Assembly (NCBI GenBank): GCA_019637645.1
Contig: JAHBVH010000123.1
Coordinates: forward strand, 1-12,703
DNA from: Caldilineaceae bacterium
Lineage (GTDB): Bacteria > Chloroflexota > Anaerolineae > Caldilineales > Caldilineaceae
Direction of reading: 5' to 3'
DNA: 12,703 nucleotides
Positions 5,428-12,200 of this stretch are shown here, piece after piece. Position 1 is the first letter of the stretch. Each line of letters opens with the position of its first letter. The notes under the pieces are model-generated. The model was given only the letters and a program-made list of their open reading frames with translations, was not told where the DNA came from and did no database searches. The translations under genes and the position numbers were made by a program.

Positions 5428-8142
5428 CTAAGCATGGACATTTGCCAGGAGCGCTTGGCTGTGGGCGATTTCGGCGGCGACCCCGAGCCGTTGATAGAGG
5501 CGGAGTACTTCTTGAAAGGCGAGTTGGGCGTTGTCGGCTTTGCCCCAATCGCGATAGGTTTCGCCGAGCGCGCGCCAAGCTGGCGCAAGTGCCCAGGGAT
5601 CGTTATTCGCTTCGGCGGAGGTGATGGCGTCGCGACAGAGGCGTTCGGCCAGGGCAAAATGACCTTGCTGGCGGCGGATCTGCCCCAGAATGTAGAGACA
5701 ATAGGGGCGGACACTGGTTTCTTCCTGGCGCAATGCTTGTTCGGCATAGCGCTCGGCCTGGTCGAGATTTCCGAGGTAGCAATGGGCTTCGGCCAGATTG
5801 GTTTCGTTGATCGCCAACCAATAGGGCTGTTGCAGGCGGGTAAAGTAGGCGTGGGCCGCCTCGGCAGGGGGTAGGACCGCGGCGTAGCGCCGCGCCAAGA
5901 GATTGGCCCAGGCTGTGTTGGTCTTGGTCATGCCGACGGCACAGATTTCGTTGCCATAGGCTTGGTAGCAGTGGCCGGCCTGTTGAATGTGCTGGAGCGC
6001 GGTTTCGAGCTCTTCATGGTAGGCATGCAGGATGCCAATGGCTTCGTGTAGTTTTGCTAAGGTGAAAGGGTTATTCAGCTTTTCGGCCAAGGGCAGCGCT
6101 TGTTCGTAGTGATGACAAGCGGCGGGGTAATTGCCTGTGCTGCTTTCGATCTCCCCTTGGAGTACGGCCACTTCAAATTGGGCATGGAGTGCCGCTTGGC
6201 GCGCCTGTTCGATGTTACGCAAATAGACGAGCTGATGGCGGCCTATGGTCGTGTAGAGATCGCTGGTATGGTTGGCACGCAGCGTGGTCACCAAGTCAAT
6301 GCTCTGCCGGTAGGCATCTAGCGCGCCATCAATCTCGCCCTGGTGGCTCAATAGGTGGCCGCGCACGGCATGGGCCACCGCGGTGGTAGGATGGGGTGCT
6401 GTCCAGCTCTGTTGCTCTAACAACTGGAGACCAGCCGTTGGCCTACCGACCAAGCTATAGAGCATTGCCAGGAGTAGATGCAGCACCTTTTGGTCCGTTG
6501 GGTGGGGCAGCGGCTGATTTACCAGTGGTTCAAAAAGTGCTAATGCCGCTCCCGCTTGGCCTTGGTTGATCTCACTCTCTTGATGATGATACCAGAGCAA
6601 GACGGCCAGCGCTGTTTGGCCTCCTTGTACATAGTGATAGGCGGCGCGGGTAAAGGCGGCCCGTTGCTCATAGGCAAGGGCCGCGCTTTGGTGGTGGGCT
6701 TGGCGCTCTTCGTCCGACAGTGTACGATAGATGGCTGCACCAATGGCGGGATGGAGCGAAACGCCATCGGGCGCATGACTATCTACGAGCTGTAAAGCAA
6801 GTAGTTTCTCTAGACTTTTGGCACCTTTTCGCCAGAGGTCACGCGGGGCGACGCCCTGGTGAACCGCGAGCGCTTGCAGTAGCTGTTCATCTTTGGCGCT
6901 TAGGCGCTGGCGGAGGCGTGCCCAAAACCAATCCAACGAGACGCTGCTACTTATCTGTTGGAAGGCCTCTTCCTCTTTGCCCGCAACGCGCTGCCAAACC
7001 ATAAAAAGGCGTAGCAGGAGGGGATTGCCGCGGGTATAGGTGTGGATATCGTCGATGCTGCTCTGGGGCAGGTGAAGCTTGGCCTGCTGCAAAAGGGTGG
7101 CAAGCTCGGCAGGGCCTAGGCGTGGCAGTACAAAACAGTGATCGGGGTCGGGATCAAGGAGCAGCTTCTGTCCAATACAGAGCAGGGGCGCACCGTGGCG
7201 TGGACTTTGGGCGAATGCCTCTAGAAAGGCACGGATTTGTGCATAGTCATTGATCCTGTCACCGTCGGGGGGCAAAAGGTGATCGACCTCGTCGAAACAG
7301 AAGAGCAAGGGTTGCCCAGTGCGTTGGGCGAGCGCTTGACGGAGGGTCGCTAGGGCCTGTTCAACTGACACCTCCCCGGGTTGGATAGTCAATTGGAGCC
7401 ACAACTGTGCCGAGCCTTGTTGGTGGAGAAAGTAGGCCAGGGCAAAAAGGAGCTGATGGAGATGATCGCTGACGCTAGGGCGAAAGGTGTACCAAAAGGT
7501 CTGCGCCCAACCCCATTGTTCCGCTAGCTGCGCACCGACGCTGGTCTTGCCTAAGCCGCTGCCGCCGACTAGGTGGATCACCGCCCCCTGTTGCAAGCGC
7601 TGGAAACTCTCTGCTAAGACCATTTCGCGCCCAACCAGCGGGCGCACAGGGGGCATTTCGAGGCGGAGGGCTGGGCGCAGCCGATTAATGACCAATGCGG
7701 CTAACGCGTTCAGGGCTTGCTCCAGATAGCGATAGTAGGTGGCGCGGCTGATCAAGAGCTGTTGAATAATGTCGCTCGGCTTGGGTTTGTGCAGTTGAAA
7801 GTAGGTGAGCAGCAGTAGGGCTTGATAGTTGGGCTCTTTTTGCGATCGCAACGCACAGACAGCCTCCCAGATGAGCTGTTGCAGCGGCGTGCGTTCACGA
7901 CTTTCCCAATCATGCCAGATGGCGCGCAATTGATGATCCAATGCCTTTTGGCCGGTGTGGGCAAGCTGTGGGGCGCGGCTTGTTGGCGCGCTGGCAAAAT
8001 AGCGCGTCGCTAGGGGCGCATGTTGTTGAAGCCAAGCGGGCTCATGGATGTGTTCTAGGATTTGGCGGAGGGTCTGCATAAATTGATCAGGATAAACCGC
8101 CTGGATCGGATCAGGAGACGATTGGATTGTTGGCTTTTTCAT
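5428..8142 (-). CDS. STAND-type AAA/NB-ARC-like ATPase with TPR repeats, probable signal-responsive regulator (904 aa)
   Basis: A large multidomain protein. The N-terminal region (about 1-160) is mostly helical and includes PSDIIQQLLISRATYYRYLE (122-141), which looks like a helix-turn-helix. An NTPase module follows: PLVGRE (168-173), Walker A GGSGLGKTS (193-201), Walker B LLFCFDEVD (279-287) and the STAND-typical GNPLLL (372-377). A winged-helix-like linker spans about 400-475, and degenerate TPR repeats fill about 480-895, ending in YRDWGKADNAQLAFQEVLRL and similar units. Such proteins sense a ligand through the repeats and oligomerise with ATP to activate transcription, or in other lineages to trigger defence. 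ATG 8142 is preferred over the longer frame opening at 8259. It has a GGGTG ribosome site, and the extension would make the promoter and box region coding. It is flanked by inverted GTCTCA boxes and by two genes for exported proteins. Confidence 0.85.
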   Translation of the reverse strand: MKKPTIQSSPDPIQAVYPDQFMQTLRQILEHIHEPAWLQQHAPLATRYFASAPTSRAPQLAHTGQKALDHQLRAIWHDWESRERTPLQQLIWEAVCALRSQKEPNYQALLLLTYFQLHKPKPSDIIQQLLISRATYYRYLEQALNALAALVINRLRPALRLEMPPVRPLVGREMVLAESFQRLQQGAVIHLVGGSGLGKTSVGAQLAEQWGWAQTFWYTFRPSVSDHLHQLLFALAYFLHQQGSAQLWLQLTIQPGEVSVEQALATLRQALAQRTGQPLLFCFDEVDHLLPPDGDRINDYAQIRAFLEAFAQSPRHGAPLLCIGQKLLLDPDPDHCFVLPRLGPAELATLLQQAKLHLPQSSIDDIHTYTRGNPLLLRLFMVWQRVAGKEEEAFQQISSSVSLDWFWARLRQRLSAKDEQLLQALAVHQGVAPRDLWRKGAKSLEKLLALQLVDSHAPDGVSLHPAIGAAIYRTLSDEERQAHHQSAALAYEQRAAFTRAAYHYVQGGQTALAVLLWYHHQESEINQGQAGAALALFEPLVNQPLPHPTDQKVLHLLLAMLYSLVGRPTAGLQLLEQQSWTAPHPTTAVAHAVRGHLLSHQGEIDGALDAYRQSIDLVTTLRANHTSDLYTTIGRHQLVYLRNIEQARQAALHAQFEVAVLQGEIESSTGNYPAACHHYEQALPLAEKLNNPFTLAKLHEAIGILHAYHEELETALQHIQQAGHCYQAYGNEICAVGMTKTNTAWANLLARRYAAVLPPAEAAHAYFTRLQQPYWLAINETNLAEAHCYLGNLDQAERYAEQALRQEETSVRPYCLYILGQIRRQQGHFALAERLCRDAITSAEANNDPWALAPAWRALGETYRDWGKADNAQLAFQEVLRLYQRLGVAAEIAHSQALLANVHA

Positions 8143-8219
8143 AACACACCCGTTGCCGTTTGTCCACTGTTGCCTTGTGGAAGCGCTGTCGATTGGGCTT
8201 GAAACTAACAAGAAAGTAA

Positions 8220-8256
8220 TGTATAGTATGCCATTGCCCAAAAAGTGAGACAAATT
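8220..8256 (-). promoter_or_regulatory. Candidate promoter of the STAND regulator gene
   Basis: On the minus strand TACTATACA (8228-8220) supplies overlapping -10 choices. A TTGTCT -35-like hexamer (8253-8248 region) overlaps the inner GTCTCA box, about 19 nt from TACTAT. Overlap of box and -35 is what an autoregulated promoter would show. Confidence 0.4.
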
Positions 8257-8272
8257 CATCCAATTGTGAGAC
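8246..8272 (-). promoter_or_regulatory. Tandem GTCTCA boxes, right flank of the STAND regulator gene (inverted relative to the left pair)
   Basis: Reading the minus strand, GTCTCA begins at 8272 and again at 8251, exactly 21 nt apart. ATTTG lies before the second box, as in the left pair at 5308-5334. The pair sits between two divergent genes, over the -35 region of the regulator and just upstream of the plus-strand gene's promoter. Confidence 0.55.
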
Positions 8273-8303
8273 TTTTGCTGCTTCGTATGGTCTGCTCCTC
8301 CCC

Positions 8304-8309
8304 TATAAT
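8304..8309 (+). promoter_or_regulatory. TATAAT -10 box for the exported-protein gene at 8377
   Basis: A consensus TATAAT lies 68 nt before the ATG. The best -35 at 16 nt spacing is TTCGTA (8282-8287), which is weak. That suggests activator help, possibly through the GTCTCA boxes just upstream. Confidence 0.45.
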
Positions 8310-8376
8310 AGAACCGTCTAATAGAGCTATCTTATTCATGCTTGCCTTGTCGTTTTGAAAAGGATCAACAAAGTCT

Positions 8377-9132
8377 ATGAACCACCATTCTATTTCCTCC
8401 TATCGGCGTTTCATCGGCTTGACCCTGCTGTGTGCATTGCTGCTTTCATCTCACGCGCTCCCACTGGCGGCTCAAGTCGTTGTTCCCTCTGCCTGTGTTG
8501 ATGATCAGGGGAATGCCCTGGCTCCAGGCCAAGTGAACACCTGGATCATGGTGCTAAACTTTAACCATGTTCCGTCGGCGGATTATACAACTGGCTGCCT
8601 GATCTATCAGATGAAAGCGGATGCCCCGCCCTCCTATCAACTGTTCGCTTGTCCATTGGTCAACAATGAAAAGCGCGCCACGGTGGGGAACGGCGCGGCT
8701 AACTTCGATGGGCGTTTTTGGATCGAATGTCCCACCGCGGCCACGCCGCCCCAACTGACCCAGTTTAGCCTCCAAGCCCGCGCCCGTTTTGCCCAGCCTG
8801 GGATGTACACCCTCTTGGACCATCCCTCGGCAGCTTGGGGCGCAACGATTGATATCGATTGGCGCGTTGCCCTCCAGAGTCGTTATGGTGGCAGTAGCTT
8901 TCAACACATAGACCCCATGACCCTGGCCTACCAGAAAGATCTGCTTCTCTTATCGGAGGTTCAAAAAAAGATCGGTACCCACGCGATCAATGGCCGTGCC
9001 CTCCAGCCCACTTGGTCGATCCAAGCTTTTGACTTTTTGCCAAAGACCCTGCGCATTAGTGATCAGAATCAGATCTGGTCCCTGGCCGAATTGATCATCG
9101 ATCCGCCGGGTGTTTGTTGCACACGGCGGTAA
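8377..9132 (+). CDS. Exported protein of unknown function (251 aa)
   Basis: I do not recognise a family. A clean signal peptide is visible: RR at 10-11, hydrophobic core about 13-29, and probable cleavage after ALPLAA (residue 32). The mature chain starts QVVVPSAC and looks beta-rich in its first half (TWIMVLNFNHV, GCLIYQMKAD, YQLFACPL, FWIECP). Cysteines at 40, 74, 86 and 117 could form disulfides, and a Cys-Cys pair lies at the very end (GVCCTRR). An AAAGGAT ribosome site lies about 10 nt before ATG 8377. It is divergent from the STAND regulator, with the box pair and two promoters between, so it is a candidate target of that regulator. The M29-like gene follows 24 nt downstream, probably in the same transcript. 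Confidence 0.75.
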   Translation: MNHHSISSYRRFIGLTLLCALLLSSHALPLAAQVVVPSACVDDQGNALAPGQVNTWIMVLNFNHVPSADYTTGCLIYQMKADAPPSYQLFACPLVNNEKRATVGNGAANFDGRFWIECPTAATPPQLTQFSLQARARFAQPGMYTLLDHPSAAWGATIDIDWRVALQSRYGGSSFQHIDPMTLAYQKDLLLLSEVQKKIGTHAINGRALQPTWSIQAFDFLPKTLRISDQNQIWSLAELIIDPPGVCCTRR

Positions 9133-9156
9133 ACCCAACAAAGAAGAACACAGCGG

Positions 9157-10191
9157 ATGAGTACGATTACACAAATTGCCGAACGCATCATCGCGGGGAT
9201 TCAGGTGCAGCCAGGGGAAGTGCTCCAAATTCGCGAGCGAACGGGGCGGACTGAGTGGCTCTATGAACTTTGTCGCGTGGCTGAACTCGCTGGCGCGACA
9301 CCCCTGTTGGATCTAGAGCCGCCCACACTGACCCGCTGGCTGCTCACGGAAGCAACCGCGGCTGACCTTGCACGTTTTGGCCGCCACCGGCTGACAGCCA
9401 TTGCCCGCGCTGATCGCGTCGTGGTGTTGAGCGGGGGTGTTTTTGATCGGGATGACGTAGACCCAACACTTTTCCAAGCGTGGGATGCGATTGCCGATCA
9501 AGTGACCATAATCGAAGAAGAACGCCAGTTGCCCCTCTTGGTTGTGGCGATTCCTACCGCGGCCAAAGCGACCCAAGTTGGCCTGACCTTGGCCGGGCTC
9601 GAAGCACAACTGTTGCCCGCGTTGGCGCTCCCCATTGCCGATAATCAGCAACAGATTCAACAAGCGCTGGCCCAGTTCCCACCAGGACGCCCCCTGATCC
9701 TACGCAGTGGCCGGGATTGCGTGTTGACCCTCCACCAGGGGACGCGGCCTTGGCTCACCGACGATGGCCTGATCGATGCCGCTGATCGAGAGCGGGGCGC
9801 GATTGTCTCGAATCTACCCGCCGGCTCGATCTATACCACCGTGTTAGAGGAATCGACTGCGGGGAGCTTCTACGTGCCGCGTTTTGAAATGGCTACCGAG
9901 GTGGTATTACACTTTGCCGCCGGGCGCATTGTGCAGATCGACGCTGCCACTGGTGGGGATGAACTGGCCGCATGGCTCGATACGCACCGCGGCGAGCCAC
10001 GGCGGATTAGCCATGTGGGTTTGGGGCTAAATTCAGCACTGCAACAGCCGTTAGGTTGGACGTTGGTGGATGAGCATGTCCACGGCGCGCTCTTTGTCGC
10101 CTTGGGTGAAAACCGCTATATGGGCGGTGCCAATGAATCCTCGCTAAACTATGACCTGGCCCTCTTTGGCGCAACCTTAACCGCGGGCTAG
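9157..10191 (+). CDS. M29 aminopeptidase-like protein with altered metal-ligand positions (344 aa)
   Basis: The whole chain follows the M29 (thermophilic aminopeptidase, COG2309) layout. The N-terminal half opens with ITQIAERIIAGIQVQPGEVL (4-23). C-terminal landmarks are NLPAGSIYTT (219-228), ISHVGLGLN (284-292), DEHVHGALFVALGENRYMGG (305-324) and SLNYD (329-333). From memory of the family, active members read NLPAGE, [AV]E-x-G-[IL]-G-x-N, GT-x-H-x-A-[LF]G and xHxD, whose Glu and His residues bind two metal ions. Here those positions appear as S224, H286, F313 and N331, with only D333 kept. The fold is kept but ordinary metallo-aminopeptidase activity looks doubtful. It may bind peptides or another ligand instead. 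No signal peptide is seen, so it is probably cytosolic. ATG 9157 follows the previous gene by 24 nt. Confidence 0.82.
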   Translation: MSTITQIAERIIAGIQVQPGEVLQIRERTGRTEWLYELCRVAELAGATPLLDLEPPTLTRWLLTEATAADLARFGRHRLTAIARADRVVVLSGGVFDRDDVDPTLFQAWDAIADQVTIIEEERQLPLLVVAIPTAAKATQVGLTLAGLEAQLLPALALPIADNQQQIQQALAQFPPGRPLILRSGRDCVLTLHQGTRPWLTDDGLIDAADRERGAIVSNLPAGSIYTTVLEESTAGSFYVPRFEMATEVVLHFAAGRIVQIDAATGGDELAAWLDTHRGEPRRISHVGLGLNSALQQPLGWTLVDEHVHGALFVALGENRYMGGANESSLNYDLALFGATLTAG

Positions 10192-10192
10192 C

Positions 10193-10215
10193 GACGCGGG
10201 GTTCAAGCCCGCGTC
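10193..10215 (+). terminator. 8-bp GC-rich stem-loop after the M29-like gene
   Basis: GACGCGGG (10193-10200) pairs exactly with CCCGCGTC (10208-10215) around a GTTCAAG loop, starting right after the stop at 10189-10191. It has the right place and strength for a terminator but no T run. Confidence 0.5.
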
Positions 10216-10368
10216 TGACCGCGCAAGGCACCTGCCTATGCCTTTGATGGGGCGAGGTTCGCACGACGACCTTCAGCGTGCCACGGTTTAAGTCGTTCTG
10301 GTTGTGATCTTGAGTGCTTGCCTCTGGCCGCTGCTTTGTGGGAAGCTGCCGGCGGAGGTTATACACAA

Positions 10369-10801
10369 ATGGATCAAACACTACTCTATTGATTGAATCA
10401 AAGTTGGGTAGCCCCGGTGCTGGATGTAACGATGGTCACTGTCACTTTGGTGGCGCTCCCCCTATGGCCGCTACTCGGCTGGGGATTTCTGCGGCGGGGT
10501 CAGACGCGTCTGGGGTGGACGCTGCTGTGGACCATCGCCATCTGTCTGGTTACTACCGTACTCTTCTACTATCTAGCCCTCCGTCCTCGCCCTGTGGATG
10601 TCCGGCTGGTGCTGCCAATGCCGCCGCTGCCGGGCTATCCGAGCGGCCACATGGCGTTGGCGAGTGCATTGGCTATGGTATTCGCGCTGGCCTTACGCCG
10701 TTGGTGGCTCACGAGTATTGCCATCGTTGGCGCGCTCCTGATTGGCTATAGCCGAGTTTATCTTCGGTGCTTCGCTCTATGGCTTGCGTCATGGGGGCCA
10801 A
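10369..10801 (+). pseudogene. PAP2-family phosphatase, broken (in-frame TGA and C-terminal deletion/frameshift)
   Basis: A GGAGG ribosome site precedes ATG 10369, which opens MDQTLLY and meets TGA at 10390-10392. The same frame then continues as LNQSWVAPVLDVTMVTVTLVAL, a normal PAP2 N-terminus in which a Trp is expected where TGA stands. Downstream come LALRPRP and the catalytic PSGH (10639-10650) with membrane helices. Then GYSRVYL (10744-10764) gives only the start of the third motif. The GxHxxxD part with its catalytic His is missing, and the reading continues in another frame as FIFGASLYGLRHGG (about 10757-10798). A stop plus the loss of an essential residue argues for a decayed gene. A sequencing error could explain the TGA but not easily the missing motif. 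Confidence 0.75.
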
Positions 10802-11215
10802 ATGTGGATCGACCGACTGCAATGGTTGCTTTGGAGCCAGATTGGCCTGGTCCTGATTGGCACGCAAATGGCCTATTTGGGTTTAGTGCCAGGGCGCTGG
10901 TTGGCTTGGCCGCTGGCCGACAAAGTCTTTCATGCGTTGCTCTTCGGTGCGGTGGTCTTTTGGCTGAATTGGTGGCTGCGCGATCGGCGCATGGCCTATG
11001 GGCGGTGGTCGGTGCCTGTTGTGATTCTGATTCCCTTTACCTTGGCGCTCGTGGAAGAAGGGCTCCAAGCCTTTTCCCCGTTGCGGACAGCCGATCCCAC
11101 CGATCTGCTTAGTGATTTGCTAGGTATGGTCTTTTTCTGGTGGCTGAGCACTCGCCTATTGGCCCAGCAACACCTCTCGACAGTTGTAGGAAGCTGCGGT
11201 CGCCAAGCAACATAA
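10802..11215 (+). CDS. VanZ-like integral membrane protein (137 aa)
   Basis: Four hydrophobic segments (about 8-28, 43-59, 71-85 and 103-119) and the VanZ-like pattern are visible: ADKVFHALLFG (39-49), then FTLALVEEGLQAFSPLRTAD (79-98) with the Glu/Gln/Arg set, then PTDLLSDLLG (99-108). VanZ itself gives low-level teicoplanin resistance, but most homologues are of unknown function in the envelope. ATG 10802 is chosen because GGGGG lies about 6 nt upstream and MWIDRLQWLLW makes a natural N-terminus. The open frame reaches back to a TTG at 10742, through the end of the broken PAP2 gene. The two may therefore once have been tightly coupled or fused. The gene itself shows no damage. Confidence 0.75.
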   Translation: MWIDRLQWLLWSQIGLVLIGTQMAYLGLVPGRWLAWPLADKVFHALLFGAVVFWLNWWLRDRRMAYGRWSVPVVILIPFTLALVEEGLQAFSPLRTADPTDLLSDLLGMVFFWWLSTRLLAQQHLSTVVGSCGRQAT

Positions 11216-11286
11216 ATCCGAACAAACGATCTTTGGGGAACCTACGGCAAGCGATCAGAGTTTCGTATTCGATTCGTTGCAAATCT

Positions 11287-11315
11287 TTGACAGTGCAAAT
11301 AGGGAGACGTATAAT
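11287..11315 (+). promoter_or_regulatory. Perfect-consensus sigma-70 promoter before the CRISPR-adjacent gene
   Basis: TTGACA (11287-11292), a 17-nt spacer and TATAAT (11310-11315): six of six in both boxes at ideal spacing. Transcription would start near 11322, giving a leader of about 70 nt that holds an A-run (11347-11353) and the AAGGA ribosome site. Confidence 0.85.
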
Positions 11316-11393
11316 GAATAAGATCGGGATGGCTTACGATTTCCTTAAAAAAATTTAATAAAGTCCCCCTCTGTTGCTTCAAAGGAATTGCCC

Positions 11394-12065
11394 ATGGAAA
11401 TTACAGTTACGATTCCACCCAGCGTTGAGAAACATTTAATTACCTATGCTGCCTCGCTTTTCTACGAAACTTCCCCTTATGCCATTTCACGAGCCATTGT
11501 CTGTGCCTTAGTCAATCAATTAGATACTGCTTGCTTGGTCAGCCGCGATGAAATCGTGACTGGCATTTTAGACGCAGGGAAACCGTTGGCCTTGCCGACG
11601 CCGGTGGAAGACCTTGTGGTCGAAGCAGCCGCGGCTGCTTTAGCACCCCCTACGAAAACCAAAGCTGCCGATGCACCGGCGATCACCGATCCCAAGAAGT
11701 TAAAAGTACCGAGCGAACGTTTCCAAGGCGAGGCGTCGAATACGTGGTTGGTGTGGGGCTGGTGTATGGCCTCTAGCCTAAACTTGGTGACACCAGATAG
11801 TGGCGCACGTAAATTCCACAGCTTTAATTTGCAGGATACCATTCAAGGCATCATGCAACGCAAGAGCGTACGCGTGAAAGATACGACTGCCTATAGTGCG
11901 TTGGATGCGCTGGTCAAACGACAATGGCTCAACTTCAATTCCTCGACCAAACTCTACAGCCTAACCCCGATTGCCCAAAAATGGACCTTAACGGCGAAAA
12001 ATCAGTCCTACTTGATCGACAAAGGCTTTTTAGAGCCCATTATCGAATCTGACATGATCACCTAA
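11394..12065 (+). CDS. Putative two-domain DNA-binding protein next to the CRISPR array (223 aa)
   Basis: No named family is recognised. The N-terminus (MEITVTIPPSVEKHLITYAA, then SPYAISRAIVCALVNQL, to about residue 43) has the strand-helix-helix pattern of ribbon-helix-helix proteins such as Arc and CopG. An Ala/Pro/Lys-rich linker follows (about 75-105). The C-terminal part (about 115-200) looks like a winged helix, with TTAYSALDALVKRQWLNFNS (164-183) as recognition helix and wing, followed by TKLYSLTPIAQKW. These are pattern judgements, not database hits. ATG 11394 is preferred over a TTG two codons earlier because AAGGA lies 7 nt upstream. It is driven by a perfect promoter, ends in a hairpin spanning its stop, and is the last gene before the array's leader-distal end. 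It could regulate CRISPR or be unrelated accessory DNA. Confidence 0.6.
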   Translation: MEITVTIPPSVEKHLITYAASLFYETSPYAISRAIVCALVNQLDTACLVSRDEIVTGILDAGKPLALPTPVEDLVVEAAAAALAPPTKTKAADAPAITDPKKLKVPSERFQGEASNTWLVWGWCMASSLNLVTPDSGARKFHSFNLQDTIQGIMQRKSVRVKDTTAYSALDALVKRQWLNFNSSTKLYSLTPIAQKWTLTAKNQSYLIDKGFLEPIIESDMIT

Positions 12066-12088
12066 CGGTGATCGGCGGGGTTGCCGCC
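12056..12088 (+). terminator. Double hairpin across the stop codon of the CRISPR-adjacent gene
   Basis: GATCACC (12056-12062) pairs with GGTGATC (12067-12073) around TAAC, so the TAA stop (12063-12065) sits in the loop. A second stem, GGCGG (12074-12078) with CCGCC (12084-12088), follows at once. No T run follows, so this may be a weak or factor-assisted terminator between the gene and the array. Confidence 0.45.
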
Positions 12089-12163
12089 CCCAACCCCAAC
12101 TCCCCCTGCTTTTGCCCCACGACTGTCCACCCGCTTCTCTACCGTCCCTTTCCCCATACCCCG
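12074..12163. other. C-rich spacer between the gene and the CRISPR array
   Basis: About 90 nt whose plus strand is dominated by C and T (runs of CCCC, TCCCC, CCTTTCCCC) with few G after 12088. On the minus strand, the predicted direction of CRISPR transcription, it is a G/A-rich trailer just past the last repeat. No gene is seen; the frame that runs through it into the array is an artefact. Confidence 0.6.
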
Positions 12164-12200
12164 CTTCCCATCCCGCGACTGGGTTGATATTTACTCGAGC
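12164..12200. repeat. Degenerate terminal CRISPR repeat
   Basis: This copy keeps the last 31 nt of the repeat exactly but has changes at repeat positions 1, 4 and 6 (CTTCCCA instead of GTTTCAA). Decay of this kind is typical of the leader-distal end of an array, and it hits the very bases that would form the crRNA handle. Confidence 0.9.

Noticed and set aside
5410..5874. Plus-strand open frame of 154 codons inside the STAND ATPase gene
   Set aside because: It is a shadow of the TPR-coding sequence; it has no ribosome site and no domain, and the opposite frame is clearly a real TPR protein.
8143..8259. 39-codon N-terminal extension of the STAND ATPase from an ATG at 8259
   Set aside because: It would make the -10 region and the GTCTCA boxes coding, has no ribosome site, and its sequence does not continue the domain; ATG 8142 fits better.
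10193..10215. GGGGTTCAAGCCC resembling a tRNA T-arm
   Set aside because: The upstream 50 nt are the coding end of the M29-like gene and no acceptor, D-arm or anticodon arm can be drawn; it is a simple 8-bp stem-loop.
10390..10392. TGA in the PAP2 gene read as Trp by an altered genetic code
   Set aside because: TGA is used as a real stop in the TIM-barrel gene (3238-3240, in the ATGA overlap), Trp is encoded by TGG throughout, and the PAP2 gene carries a second lesion.
11314..11358. 14-codon frame in the leader of the CRISPR-adjacent gene as a leader peptide
   Set aside because: Its ATG overlaps the -10 box and lies upstream of the predicted transcription start.
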